Below, in pieces: positions 28,640 to 38,192 of a stretch of 64,000 bases of DNA. The position numbers and the translations under genes were made by a program. Under the pieces are notes generated by a model, which saw only the letters and a list, made by a program, of their open reading frames with translations, searched no databases and was not told the origin of the DNA. The stretch's first letter is position 1; each line of letters opens with the position of its first letter. Source of the DNA: Deinococcus multiflagellatus (lineage in GTDB: Bacteria > Deinococcota > Deinococci > Deinococcales > Deinococcaceae); NCBI RefSeq assembly GCF_020166415.1, contig NZ_JAIQXV010000018.1, forward strand, positions 40,781 to 104,780. The letters run 5' to 3'.

Positions 28640-31600
28640 ATGTTGCACAGCATCACCCTCCAAGGCTTCAAAAGTTTCGCGGACCGGACCCGGCTGGAAT
28701 TCGGGCCCGGCGTCAGTGCGGTCATTGGGCCCAACGGCAGCGGCAAGAGCAACGTCGTGGAGGCCATTCGCTGGGCCACCCACCAGGCCCGCGCCCGCGA
28801 GTTGCGCGCGGGCCGGGCCTCGGAGCTGATTTTTCACGGCAGCGGCGGCAAGGCCCCGCTGGGGCTGGCCGAGGTGCAGCTGGAACTGCACACCGCGCAG
28901 GGCCGGGTGAATCTGGCCCGGCGCATCTACCGCGACGGCACGGCCGAGCAGGACCTGGGGGGCCGCCCCGCCCGCGTGCGCGACGTGCAGAGCGCCCTGC
29001 GCGGCACGGGTCTGGGGCCCGGGGGGCTGGCGGTGATCGGGCAGGGCGAGGTCAGCGGCGTGGTGCAGGCCGAGGGCAAGACCCTGCTGGGCTACGTGCA
29101 GGAAGCGGCCGGGCTGTCGCGCGCGGTGTCGGCGCGGCAGGAGACCGAAGCGCGGCTGCGCGAGGCCGACACCCACTTAGGCGCGCTGCGGCTGGTGCTG
29201 GGCGAGCGTGAAGCGGTCCTGGCCCGGCTGGGCCGCGCGGCCCAGGAGGCGCGCGACTGGCGCACCCTGAGCCTGCGCGTGTTGACCCTGGAAGACGCCC
29301 TGCGCCGCGAGCGGCAGGCGGCACTGGCCCGGGACATCGCCGCCGCCCGCGCCGAGGGTGCCGAGTTGGAGGCCCGCAGCGCTGCCCTGGGCACTGAGGT
29401 GCAGACCGCCGCCGCCGCCGCAGAGCGCGCCCGCGAGGCCGCCCAGGACGCCCGCGCCCGCCGCGACGCCTACGCGGGCGCCCTGGAAACCCTGCGCGCC
29501 GCCCGCGACGCCGCCGCACAGGCCGGGCGCTACCGCGACCACCTGCTGGGTGAGCGCGCCGCCCTGCAGGCCGAACTGGACGCCCTGCCCACAAGCCCCC
29601 CGGAAGTGTCGGCCCCCGACCTGCCCGCCCTGGACGCCGCCCTGCAGGCCGCCCGCAGCGGGGCCGAGGGCGCCGAGGTCCAGGCCCGCCGCCTGGACGC
29701 CGAGCTGTCGCGCGCCCGCACCCTGGTGGCCCGCGCCGCCGAGGCCCAGGCCCGCGAGGCCGGGGGCCGCGAGACCCTGCGCGCCGAACTGGAGCGCGCC
29801 CAGGGCAACCTGGACACCACCCTGGAGAGCCTGCACGCCGCCGAGGAACGCCTGGACACCGCGCGCCACGCCCGCGAGCAGGCCGAAACTGCCTACCGCG
29901 CCCTGCAGGCCGAGCGCGAGGCCGCCCTGAACCATGAGCGGCACCTGCGCGGCGAACTGGCGCGCGTGAACGCCAGCGTGGCGCCGCTGCGCCGCGAACG
30001 CGAGCGCCTGGAACAGACCCTGAATTCGTATGCCCGCTACGGCGAGGGTGCCCGCAACGCCCTGCGGCTGGACCACCCCGGCATCGTGGGCTCGGTGGCG
30101 GACCTGTTGACTGTGCCCGCCGACTACGAGACCGCGCTGGGGGCCGCCCTGGGCCGGCGCCTGGAACAGGTGGTCGTGAACCGGGCCGAAGACGCCCGCG
30201 AGATTATTGACGAACTGAAGCGGGTGGGGGGCCGCGCCACCTTCCTGCCTCTGGACCTGATCCGCGCCCGCCCACGCCGCGACGCCGCCCTGCTGCGCGA
30301 GGACGGGGTGGTGGGCAACCTCGCCGACCTGTGCCCCAGCGATCCGCCGCTGGTGAGCGAAGCCATTCTGGCTGACACCCTGGTGGTGCGGGACCTGCGC
30401 GCCGCCAACCGCATTGCCCGCACGCACAGCAGCCGCCCCCGGCTGGTCACTCTGGACGGCGAACTGGTGGAGCCCGGCGGCGCGATTACTGGGGGCCGCG
30501 CGCGCGACACGGGCGCGGGCGTGCTGACCGACCAGCGCCGCTTTCAGGAACTGGACGCTGAACTGGACGACGCCGACCGCCAGAGTGCCCGCCTGGGCGC
30601 CGAATTGAAGAAGGTGGAAGCCGCGCTGGCCGGGGGCGCCGCCGCGCACGACACCCTGCTGGCCGCCCGCGAACGTGCCGCGCAGGAAGAGGCGGCGGCC
30701 GAGCGCCGCGCCGCCGAACTGGGCGCGCAGGCCCGCAGCCTGGAAGCCCACCGCGACCGCCTCTCGGCCCGCCTGGGCCCCGACACCCCTGCACCCGTGG
30801 ACCCTGTTGCGCCCCTGCCCGACCTGAACGACCTGGAAGCGGCCCTGGCCGGCGCCCGCCACGAGGCCGAGGGTCGCCGCGCCGCCGAACGCGCCGCCGC
30901 CGAAACCCTGGCCCTGGCCCGCGAGGCTGACGCCGCGTGGCGCGCCTACCGCACCGGCCGCGCCCGCGCCGGGGACCTGCGCGCCCGCCTGGAGGCCAGT
31001 GGGGCGGCCCTGCAGACCCAGGAGGCCCATCTCGCCGCCGCCGTGACCGAGGTGACCCGGCGCGAGGCCGCCCTGGGCACCCTGGACGAACACGAATACG
31101 CCCGCGCCGAATATGTCCGCGAGCAGGCCGCCCAGACCTACGCGAACCTCATTGCCGCGCAGAACAAGGCCCGCGCCCGCCTGGACGAGGTGCGCCTGCT
31201 CATAGCCCGGCGCGAGGGGCTGCAAGAACCCCTGCCCGACGGCTGCCTGCCCCCCGGCACCCCGCGCGAGTGGACGGCCGAGCTGACCCGCACCCGCGCT
31301 GCCCTGGAAGCCCTGGGCCCGGTGAACGCCCGCGCCGAGGCCGACCACGCCGCCGAGGCCGAGCTGCTGGCCGCCGTGCGCACCGAGCTGCACGACGCCG
31401 AAACGGCCGCCACTGAACTGCGCGCCCACCTGCACGACCTCGAAACCGCCGAGGGCCACGCCACGGCCGCCGCCTTTGACCGGGTGAACGCCGCCTTCCG
31501 CGAGTACAGCGCCCAGCTGCTGGGCGGCCAGGGCGAACTGGAAGGCGAGCGTGACGAGGCCGGGCGCCTGCGCGGCCTGCGGCTGGCGGTGCAGCCCAAA

Positions 31601-31942
31601 GGAAAACGCACCCGCTCCATGACCCTGCTGTCGGCGGGCGAGCGCACCATGGCGGGGCTGGGGTTCCTGTTCGCCCTGAACCATGCCGGCGGCGAAGGCG
31701 GCGCCGGGGGCCTGCCCCTGGCCGTGCTGGACGAGGTGGACGCCCCGCTGGACGAGGCCAACATCCGCCGCTTTACCGCCTTTTTGCAGCTGTTCAGCGA
31801 GCGCGGCGCCCAGTTCCTGCTGGTGACCCACCAGAAGGCCACCATGGAAATTGCCACTGCGCTGTGGGGCGTGACCACCGACCAGACCGGCGCCAGCCGC
31901 GTGCTGAGCATCAAGCAGCCCGAGGACGCCAAAGCCGGGTAG
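28640..31942 (+). CDS. smc: chromosome segregation protein SMC
   Basis: An 1100-aa SMC protein. Walker [10 protein letters not shown] is at residues about 30-38, then an N-terminal coiled coil (about 170-450), hinge (about 455-610, with [12 protein letters not shown] and RATFLPLDL), C-terminal coil (about 620-930), the ABC signature [18 protein letters not shown], and Walker [17 protein letters not shown] with ScpAB compacts and individualises chromosomes. Coils are rich in Ala/Arg/Glu, as expected for this GC content; the total is slightly short for a bacterial SMC. No RBS is seen; the ATG directly follows the right arm of the inverted octamer array. Confidence 0.95.
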   Translation: MLHSITLQGFKSFADRTRLEFGPGVSAVIGPNGSGKSNVVEAIRWATHQARARELRAGRASELIFHGSGGKAPLGLAEVQLELHTAQGRVNLARRIYRDGTAEQDLGGRPARVRDVQSALRGTGLGPGGLAVIGQGEVSGVVQAEGKTLLGYVQEAAGLSRAVSARQETEARLREADTHLGALRLVLGEREAVLARLGRAAQEARDWRTLSLRVLTLEDALRRERQAALARDIAAARAEGAELEARSAALGTEVQTAAAAAERAREAAQDARARRDAYAGALETLRAARDAAAQAGRYRDHLLGERAALQAELDALPTSPPEVSAPDLPALDAALQAARSGAEGAEVQARRLDAELSRARTLVARAAEAQAREAGGRETLRAELERAQGNLDTTLESLHAAEERLDTARHAREQAETAYRALQAEREAALNHERHLRGELARVNASVAPLRRERERLEQTLNSYARYGEGARNALRLDHPGIVGSVADLLTVPADYETALGAALGRRLEQVVVNRAEDAREIIDELKRVGGRATFLPLDLIRARPRRDAALLREDGVVGNLADLCPSDPPLVSEAILADTLVVRDLRAANRIARTHSSRPRLVTLDGELVEPGGAITGGRARDTGAGVLTDQRRFQELDAELDDADRQSARLGAELKKVEAALAGGAAAHDTLLAARERAAQEEAAAERRAAELGAQARSLEAHRDRLSARLGPDTPAPVDPVAPLPDLNDLEAALAGARHEAEGRRAAERAAAETLALAREADAAWRAYRTGRARAGDLRARLEASGAALQTQEAHLAAAVTEVTRREAALGTLDEHEYARAEYVREQAAQTYANLIAAQNKARARLDEVRLLIARREGLQEPLPDGCLPPGTPREWTAELTRTRAALEALGPVNARAEADHAAEAELLAAVRTELHDAETAATELRAHLHDLETAEGHATAAAFDRVNAAFREYSAQLLGGQGELEGERDEAGRLRGLRLAVQPKGKRTRSMTLLSAGERTMAGLGFLFALNHAGGEGGAGGLPLAVLDEVDAPLDEANIRRFTAFLQLFSERGAQFLLVTHQKATMEIATALWGVTTDQTGASRVLSIKQPEDAKAG

Positions 31943-32155
31943 AGGAAAGACAGGGGGGGGACTGTCCTCTGAAGGCAGGTTCAGAGGAAGGCTCTGCTGG
32001 GGGAGGCCCGAGTGGGTGCCACAGAGCCCGAAAGTGGCTCGCGCAGGGAGGGAAGCACGCTCATCGGGGTGGCCTGATTGTCAGCCTGGGGCGCCTCTCT
32101 TCCACGGCGCGACTGTTCCTCACTGACACTCGTGTCCTTTGCCCTGGGGCCGCTG
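31943..32155. other. short non-coding gap with one stem-loop
   Basis: TCCTCTGA (31965-31972) and TCAGAGGA (31981-31988) form an 8-bp stem with an 8-nt loop, 23 nt after the smc stop. There is no U-tract. Nothing else is recognised before the convergent phosphotransferase gene. Confidence 0.4.
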
Positions 32156-32941
32156 TCAGAACAGCAGGGCGACCCCGACGAAGAAATCGGTTTCCTGGGG
32201 GGTCAACTGCGCAGCCGGGCCGTAGCCCTCTATAAAAGCCGCCTGATCCGCCGGGCTCAGTTCGTGGATCGCCACGGCCACGTCATAACGGGGGTCGCCC
32301 ACCGCCGCAAAGCCCCAGTCAATAAAGCCAGTCACGCGCCCCTGGGCCACCATCACGTTGTCCAGAAAGAGGTCGCCGTGAATGAGGGTTGCCGCCCGGC
32401 CGCCAGGCTGCTCGCGGCGCAACTGGGCGAGGTGGGCGGCGTCCACCGCTGGGTTCAGGCGGGCGGCGGTGGTCAGGGCCCCGGCCAGCCAGTCGGGGCT
32501 GCCGAAACCGGGTGGCGGCGGCGTCGCGTGCAGCCTCGCCAGGGCCGTGCCGAAGTCGGCCAGCAGGGCGGCGCGGTGCCCCGGGTCTTCCTGGGTGCGC
32601 AGGGCCACCTCCAGCGTCAGGCCGGGCCAGCGCGGGGTGACCAGCCAGCCTTCCGGGCCAGCGGGCGCCGCGTGTTCCAGGTACAGCAGCGGCGCCGGGG
32701 CGGGCACGCCCAGCGGGTGCAGGGCGCCCAGTGCGCGGGCTTCGCGCCGCAGCAAGTCCAGGTGTGGCCCCACCGAGCGTTTGACCACAACAGGCCTGCC
32801 CCCAGTGTCCAGCGCAAAGGCCACGCGGGACGTGCGGCCCTGTTGCGGGGGCTCCTGCAGGGGTCCGGGGCCCAGGACCACCCGGATCCCTGCGGGCAGG
32901 TCGGCGTGCTGCAGGGGCTTGGCGTAGGGGGACGGAGCCAT
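32156..32941 (-). CDS. aminoglycoside phosphotransferase (APH)-family kinase
   Basis: A 261-aa protein from ATG 32941. The family motifs are the catalytic LIHGDLFLDNVMV (Asp and Asn) near residue 180 and the Mg-binding GFIDWGFAAVGDPRYDVA near residue 200. The ATP-binding N-lobe Lys is probably in RPVVVKRSV. The APH family includes antibiotic, fructosamine and homoserine kinases; its closest look is to the fructosamine-kinase/APH mix, so substrate is undecided. The longer frame reaching 33292 is rejected because it would overlap the chromate transporter. AATACT lies 6 bp upstream of the start. Confidence 0.85.
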   Translation of the reverse strand: MAPSPYAKPLQHADLPAGIRVVLGPGPLQEPPQQGRTSRVAFALDTGGRPVVVKRSVGPHLDLLRREARALGALHPLGVPAPAPLLYLEHAAPAGPEGWLVTPRWPGLTLEVALRTQEDPGHRAALLADFGTALARLHATPPPPGFGSPDWLAGALTTAARLNPAVDAAHLAQLRREQPGGRAATLIHGDLFLDNVMVAQGRVTGFIDWGFAAVGDPRYDVAVAIHELSPADQAAFIEGYGPAAQLTPQETDFFVGVALLF

Positions 32942-32988
32942 GCGCTCAGTATTCCCCTGGGGCCGTGAGCGCCGCGTCTGGCCACACC

Positions 32989-33507
32989 CTACAGGCCCAG
33001 CAGCGCGCCCAGCCCCGCCGCGCCCAGCACCACCACCGCCGCGTTGACCCGCGTGCGCTGCAGCAGCACAAAAGCGGCCACGGCAATCACGGCAGCGGGC
33101 CAGCTGTGCAGGCTGCTGCGCCCCAGCACCAGCGCGCCCGCCAGCAGCACCCCGGCGCCAAAAGGCAGCAGCGCGCTGCGCAGCGGCGGCAACCAGCGCC
33201 AGCGGCTCAGGCGCTGCCACGCCAGCATGGCCGCTGCGCTCAGCAGGGCGGTGGGGCCGTAAAACCCGGCGGTGGCCGCTGCCGCGCCCCACCAGCCCCC
33301 GGCCGCAAAGCCGTAGTGGGTCATGGCCAGCATGTTGGGCCCCGGCATCACCTGCCCCAGCGCAAAGCCGCCGGCCAGCACCTGCGGGGTGATCCAGCCT
33401 TTTTGCTCTACCAGCACCCGTTCAATTTCCGGCAGGTTGGCCCCCCCGAAACTCACGAGCCCCAGCCGGGTAAAGGTGAGCAGGATGTCCCAGGGGTCGG
33501 CGCTCAT
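32989..33507 (-). CDS. chromate transporter half (second subunit)
   Basis: A 172-aa protein with about six hydrophobic helices. The family N-terminal motif is [15 protein letters not shown] and the Pro-rich [11 protein letters not shown] follows. It is one half of the CHR (ChrA) superfamily. It starts by an ATGA overlap with the other half (33504-33507). Short paired CHR proteins work as a two-gene transporter, unlike the fused long ChrA. Chromate export is the family role; the substrate here is not proven. Confidence 0.88.
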   Translation of the reverse strand: MSADPWDILLTFTRLGLVSFGGANLPEIERVLVEQKGWITPQVLAGGFALGQVMPGPNMLAMTHYGFAAGGWWGAAAATAGFYGPTALLSAAAMLAWQRLSRWRWLPPLRSALLPFGAGVLLAGALVLGRSSLHSWPAAVIAVAAFVLLQRTRVNAAVVVLGAAGLGALLGL

Positions 33508-34097
33508 TCGCCGCTCCGGGGCCGGTTGAGCAGCAGGCCAGCCGCAACCACCACCGCCAGCACCGGCAGCAGGTCCAGTTTCAGGGCGGCCAGGGCCAGA
33601 AACGTAGCGCCCATCAGGACCGCGCCGCCCCGGACCCCCAGCGCCACTTGCACCACCGGCACGGCGGCCGTGAGCATCACCCCCAGCGCCGCGCAGGCCG
33701 CTCCGCGCAGTGCGCTCTGGAAGGTGGGCGGCAGGCCCCCCGGCAGCCCCAGCGTGATCACACTGACTGCCAGCATGGCCACCAAGCCCGGTGCCAGAAT
33801 CCCGGCCACCGCCAGCGCCGCGCCCCGGGGCCCGCACAGGTGCGCGCCGACCATGGCGGCCAGATTCACGGCGTTGGGCCCGGGGGTCAGCTGCGCCAGG
33901 GTAAAGGCCTCGGCAAAAGCGGCGTCGGTCAGCCAGCCGCGCGCCGCCAGGGCCCGGCGGGTATGGGCGGGCAGGCCGCCGCCAATGCCCACCAGCGCCA
34001 CGCCCAGAAACAACTGCAGCAGCCCCAGGGGAGTGGGAGGCCGCTGCGGCTGGGCCGGGTGGTCCGGGGCGGTGGGGGAGAGGGCCGGGGCAGGCAT
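33504..34097 (-). CDS. chromate transporter half (first subunit)
   Basis: A 197-aa protein. The motif [13 protein letters not shown] and [18 protein letters not shown] match the CHR half-protein, with about six transmembrane helices. A cytoplasmic Pro-rich tail occupies the first 25 residues. The leaderless -10 (TAGGCT, 34104-34109) lies 6 bp upstream of ATG 34097. It is the first gene of the two-gene transporter. Confidence 0.88.
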   Translation of the reverse strand: MPAPALSPTAPDHPAQPQRPPTPLGLLQLFLGVALVGIGGGLPAHTRRALAARGWLTDAAFAEAFTLAQLTPGPNAVNLAAMVGAHLCGPRGAALAVAGILAPGLVAMLAVSVITLGLPGGLPPTFQSALRGAACAALGVMLTAAVPVVQVALGVRGGAVLMGATFLALAALKLDLLPVLAVVVAAGLLLNRPRSGE

Positions 34098-34103
34098 GCC
34101 CAG

Positions 34104-34109
34104 AGCCTA
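34104..34109 (-). promoter_or_regulatory. -10 box of leaderless promoter, chromate transporter pair
   Basis: TAGGCT on the minus strand, 6 bp from ATG 34097. Confidence 0.45.
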
Positions 34110-34340
34110 AGGCGGCGGGCCCGCCGCCCAGGCGTGACTGCGGCGGGAACAGCCGGGAACAGAACGAACGAAAGGGGCAGAAGGGTGGCCCAGCGGTGGG
34201 GACATCACGCCGGGCGCTGTGGTTGGTGCAGCCTGGGGTCTAGGTTCGCGCCGGGCAGCTGCAGGAGCAGGGCCGTTCATGGGCCTGTTCCTGGGTTGGG
34301 TGATGGCCCATGCAGTCCATCAAATAGGGGGCTCTTTCCC

Positions 34341-34889
34341 TCAGTCTGTCGGCAGAGCAGCCAGCCCCTGCACCCAGGCCAGCGCCCTGGGCAGCGGATT
34401 ACCCGCAGCCGTGTCCAACTGCAGACAGGGCGCCGGGCCCAGGTCCAGCGGGGTGTGGCACCAGTGGGCGGGCGCCAGGGCGTGCTCGAAGGGCAGGTCT
34501 ATCCCCGGCCGCGCCCCCGAAGCCACGCGCGCCGCATGCCGCGCCCGCAGCACGTCCAGCGGCGCGGTGCAGAACACCTGGGCCAGCCGGGCGCCGTGGG
34601 TCTGCGCCAGCCGCAGCAGGTGCGCCTCGCTGACCCCGCGGTAGAAATGCGTTTCGAGCACGGTGCTCACGCCTGCCCTCAGCGTCACGCCCGCCACATG
34701 CCACATCAGGTCAAAGCTCAGAGGCCCCGAAATGTCCCGGGGCAGGTCTGGCTGCCGGGCCAGCAGCAGACCCTTGTACTCGTCCTTGGTGACGAAGGGA
34801 AGCTGCAGGTCGCGGGCCAGCGCCGCGCCCAGGGTGGATTTTCCAGCAGCCGGCAGCCCGGTCAGCACCAGCAGAAGGGGTGGGGTCAC
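34341..34889 (-). CDS. P-loop kinase-like AAA-33 ATPase
   Basis: A 182-aa protein from GTG 34889. Walker A is LTGLPAAGKSTLGAALA (residues 9-25). Asp in VTKDEYKGLLL and the later LETHFYRGVSE and QVFCTAPLDVLRAR(HAAR) follow the order of small P-loop kinases such as shikimate, gluconate or chloramphenicol phosphotransferase-like enzymes. Substrate is unknown. The minus-strand -10 TAGCCT (34896-34901) lies 6 bp upstream. The 240 bp downstream, to the transporter gene, has no gene. Confidence 0.8.
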   Translation of the reverse strand: MTPPLLLVLTGLPAAGKSTLGAALARDLQLPFVTKDEYKGLLLARQPDLPRDISGPLSFDLMWHVAGVTLRAGVSTVLETHFYRGVSEAHLLRLAQTHGARLAQVFCTAPLDVLRARHAARVASGARPGIDLPFEHALAPAHWCHTPLDLGPAPCLQLDTAAGNPLPRALAWVQGLAALPTD

Positions 34890-34895
34890 TTCCCG

Positions 34896-34901
34896 AGGCT
34901 A
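34896..34901 (-). promoter_or_regulatory. -10 box of leaderless promoter, P-loop kinase gene
   Basis: TAGCCT on the minus strand, 6 bp from GTG 34889. Confidence 0.4.
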
Positions 34902-35043
34902 CCCGCCTACGGCCAGCGCCGCCCTCCATCCAAAGGGCCATCTATACAAAGGGGTGCGGGCTGTCCCTGGGCCACCTGTCGCACCTGCCGCTGCGCCAAA
35001 TGCCCCATACCGCGCCCTAATCCCGGCGTGCCATGCTGGGGGC

Positions 35044-35424
35044 ATGAACACGGCCACGCCACAGGACGCCCTGAGCGCCTTCCTGACCCACTGGCAGGGC
35101 GGCCACTACCGCGAAATGGCCCTGGCCCTGCCCGCGCGGGTGTTTCCCACCGGGCGGCGCAGCATCCGGCAGGTCAAGAAGGTGTACCCGGGCCGCCTGG
35201 ATGAGTTCAGCATTCTGGGTGCCCACGACACGGACCCCGCCGCCACGAATGTGGACGTGCAGGTGCTGTGGCGCGAGCGCGGCGGTCTGGAACTGGGCCG
35301 CATGCGCTACCGCATGGTCTATGTGGACGCCCAGGACCGGCCCCTGGCCCGCCACCACCCGGGCGGGCAGTGGAAACCGTTTGCGACCTACACCCTGCCG
35401 GTGCCCAGGCCCCTGAAAGCTTAA
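35044..35424 (+). CDS. small hypothetical protein, possible NTF2-like fold
   Basis: A 126-aa protein from ATG 35044. A helical N-terminus (ALSAFLTHWQGGHYREMALALP) is followed by alternating strands (ATNVDVQVLWRERGGLELGRMRYRMVYVD) and GQWKPFATYTLPVP, which looks like the curved-sheet NTF2-like fold but without a recognised catalytic motif. The upstream frame from 34663 overlaps the kinase and is rejected. A large imperfect palindrome follows at 35428-35501. Confidence 0.7.
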   Translation: MNTATPQDALSAFLTHWQGGHYREMALALPARVFPTGRRSIRQVKKVYPGRLDEFSILGAHDTDPAATNVDVQVLWRERGGLELGRMRYRMVYVDAQDRPLARHHPGGQWKPFATYTLPVPRPLKA

Positions 35425-35427
35425 ATC

Positions 35428-35501
35428 ATACGGGACTCCTCTGATTCCAAAGCATATTGGGAAGAGCGCAAATATGCTTTTCCATCGCCGTAGTCCCGTA
35501 T
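35428..35501. repeat. nested inverted repeat (two-tier palindrome)
   Basis: The outer arm ATACGGGACT (35428-35437) matches AGTCCCGTAT (35492-35501). The inner arm AAAGCATATT (35449-35458) matches AATATGCTTT (35471-35480). Each side is separated by 11 nt of unpaired sequence. It is AT-richer than its surroundings and lies just after the stop of the 126-aa gene. Confidence 0.6.
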
Positions 35502-35512
35502 TTTCTCGTGTT

Positions 35513-35545
35513 CGCTCCGCTCAGGCTCGCCTTCGGCTCACCTGA
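35513..35545. repeat. copy 1 of a dispersed 29-bp TTCGCTCCGCT-type repeat
   Basis: The stretch ending in CTTCGGCTCACC matches a stretch ending in CTTCGACTCACC near 43172-43200 at about 23 of 29 positions, all differences being transitions. Here CTCAGG and CCTGAG flank it and could form a hairpin. Confidence 0.45.
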
Positions 35546-35566
35546 GTTCCGTATCAGACCAAAGCA

Positions 35567-35599
35567 GAGCGGCGCGGAAGGATGACCTCCGCGCCGCTG
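35567..35599 (-). terminator. hairpin after amylase gene
   Basis: AGCGGCGCGGA and TCCGCGCCGCT form an 11-bp stem with a 10-nt loop, just downstream of the amylase stop (minus orientation). The T-run is short and interrupted. Confidence 0.55.
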
Positions 35600-35608
35600 C
35601 CCTGTGGC

Positions 35609-37063
<1,455 letters not shown>

Positions 37064-37069
37064 GGGGCT

Positions 37070-37075
37070 ATGGTA
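37070..37075 (-). promoter_or_regulatory. -10 box of leaderless promoter, amylase
   Basis: TACCAT on the minus strand, 6 bp from ATG 37063. Confidence 0.45.
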
Positions 37076-37175
37076 GCGGTTCCGAGATCGGCAGAGGGGC
37101 GGTGCAGTCAGGACAGGGGCATCACGGCAGGCGGCGAACCCTGAATGGATTCGCCGCCTGCCAGGAAGGTGGGCT

Positions 37176-37328
37176 TTACCAGCTGCCGCTGGCCCCGCCC
37201 CCCCCGAAGGACCCGCCGCCGCCTTTCACCGATCCCTGGGTCTGCGGGGCAGCAGTTGCCGCCTGGGCAGCGGTGGCGGTCACCAAAACGAGGGCGAGCA
37301 GGCTGGTCAGCACAGTTTTCAGACGCAT
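37176..37328 (-). CDS. tiny secreted Gly-rich peptide ending in Trp (peptide C)
   Basis: A 50-aa product. A signal peptide covers residues 1-23 (LLALVLVTATAAQA) and a mature part of about 27 residues ends GGGGSFGGGGASGSW. GGAGGT lies about 7 nt before ATG 37328. It is a clear relative of the peptide at 37694-37843, with the same ending GGGGASG(S/G)W. No family was recognised. Exported Gly/Ser/Trp-ended peptides could be signals, matrix components or bacteriocin-like; this is a guess from size and location next to a peptide antibiotic cluster. It probably shares a transcript with peptide B, 17 bp upstream. Confidence 0.7.
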   Translation of the reverse strand: MRLKTVLTSLLALVLVTATAAQAATAAPQTQGSVKGGGGSFGGGGASGSW

Positions 37329-37345
37329 ATCAAACCTCCTGGGGC

Positions 37346-37543
37346 TCAGCGGCCCGTGGATGGGGTGGGGGCAGGAGCGGGCGTGCCCAGTTGCACCGGG
37401 CCGACGGCCGGGTCACTCAGCTGCACCGGTCCCACGGCGGGGTCGCTGTTGGGCGAGGCGGTCTGGGCGCCGGCGCTCAGGCCCAGCAGGGCAGCGGTCA
37501 GCAGGGCGAACACGGCGGTGCGGGGGGTGCGGGTGCGGGTCAT
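37346..37543 (-). CDS. small secreted peptide with DPAVGPVQL duplication (peptide B)
   Basis: A 65-aa product from ATG 37543. A signal peptide is followed by DPAVGPVQL twice in tandem (separated by one Ser) and a Pro-rich tail. A minus-strand -10 box (TACAGT, 37550-37555) lies 6 bp upstream. Function is unknown. It sits between peptides A and C. Confidence 0.6.
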   Translation of the reverse strand: MTRTRTPRTAVFALLTAALLGLSAGAQTASPNSDPAVGPVQLSDPAVGPVQLGTPAPAPTPSTGR

Positions 37544-37549
37544 GGGGGA

Positions 37550-37555
37550 ACTGTA
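37550..37555 (-). promoter_or_regulatory. -10 box of leaderless promoter, peptide B
   Basis: TACAGT on the minus strand, 6 bp from ATG 37543; repeats at 37577-37682 lie just upstream. Confidence 0.45.
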
Positions 37556-37576
37556 GAAATCGCCTGGGGACGGCCT

Positions 37577-37682
37577 GGAGACACCGTGCAGGCCGCGCAG
37601 GGACACGCACGGGGACACGGCTGGAGACACGACTGGAGACACGACTGGGGGCAGGGTCACGGGCGGGGCGCGGCGGGGACAC
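37577..37682. repeat. array of GGRGACAC octamers
   Basis: The octamer occurs at 37577, 37611, 37623, 37635 and 37675, with a one-base variant (AGGGACAC) at 37599. The copies at 37611, 37623 and 37635 have an exact 12-bp period. The array lies upstream of the peptide B start and overlaps the 3' end of peptide A. Confidence 0.6.
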
Positions 37683-37693
37683 TGGGGCCGGAC

Positions 37694-37843
37694 TTACCAG
37701 CCGCCCGAGGCGCCGCCCCCACCCGACGAGCCGCCGCCGAACCCGCCAAAGGTGCCGCCGGTCTGGGGCGTGGCCGCGCCCGTGGCCTGGGCCACCGGGG
37801 CAAAGAGGACCAGGGAGAGCAGAAGGGCAGACAGAACGCGCAT
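37694..37843 (-). CDS. tiny secreted Gly-rich peptide ending in Trp (peptide A)
   Basis: A 49-aa product. A signal peptide covers residues 1-20 (ALLLSLVLFAPVAQA) and the mature part contains GGTFGGFGGGSSGGGGASGGW. AAGGAGG lies about 6 nt before ATG 37843. It is a paralog of peptide C. It is divergent from the ABC exporter genes of the thiopeptide-like cluster, and 350 bp separate the start codons, so the two may share control. Confidence 0.7.
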   Translation of the reverse strand: MRVLSALLLSLVLFAPVAQATGAATPQTGGTFGGFGGGSSGGGGASGGW

Positions 37844-38192
37844 AAAACCTCCTTGAGACAGAAACGGGTGTGAGAAGCGGGCCGGGAAGTGGCGCTGGGT
37901 GTGGCCGCGCGTCAGACACCCAGGGGTGGGTCCTGACGGCAGCAGAACCACCAGCGCGCCGCCGGTGCAGGCCGGACCACCGAAACGGAGGGGCCTGCAC
38001 GTGCGCCCACGGTGCGCGCCGCCCGGAGACGGGTTGGGGACAGTCGGCCCTGGACCCTGGCTGCGGGCCTATGTCCCTGCCACTCGCTCCACCACCGGCC
38101 CCCCTGTCTCCGGGCTGTCCCCGGTCCCCCGGCACACTCTCCTCACCGCTCGGGAAGAACCCAAAGAAGCCCCGCGCCGGAAGGAGAGTGAA
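37844..38192. other. 349-bp divergent control region between peptide A and the cluster exporter
   Basis: No gene is supported. GGAGAC (38025-38030) and GGGGACAG (38036-38043) recur inverted as GTCTCC (38105-38110) and CTGTCCCC (38115-38122). These resemble the octamers at 37577-37682. AAGGAGAG at 38181-38188 serves the exporter ATPase start at 38193. Confidence 0.5.

Noticed and set aside
29177..31831. 884-aa minus-strand frame inside smc
   Set aside because: Antisense shadow; smc has all SMC motifs on the plus strand.
32942..33292. Extension of the phosphotransferase frame to 33292
   Set aside because: It would overlap the chromate transporter gene; ATG 32941 gives the normal APH family length.
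37611..37642. Possible CRISPR-like array (12-bp period)
   Set aside because: Repeats of 8-12 bp without unique spacers; simple-sequence or operator array, not CRISPR.
37899..38192. N-terminal extension of the ABC ATPase frame to 37899
   Set aside because: Ribosome binding site and the Walker A spacing fit ATG 38193; the extension covers operator-like repeats.
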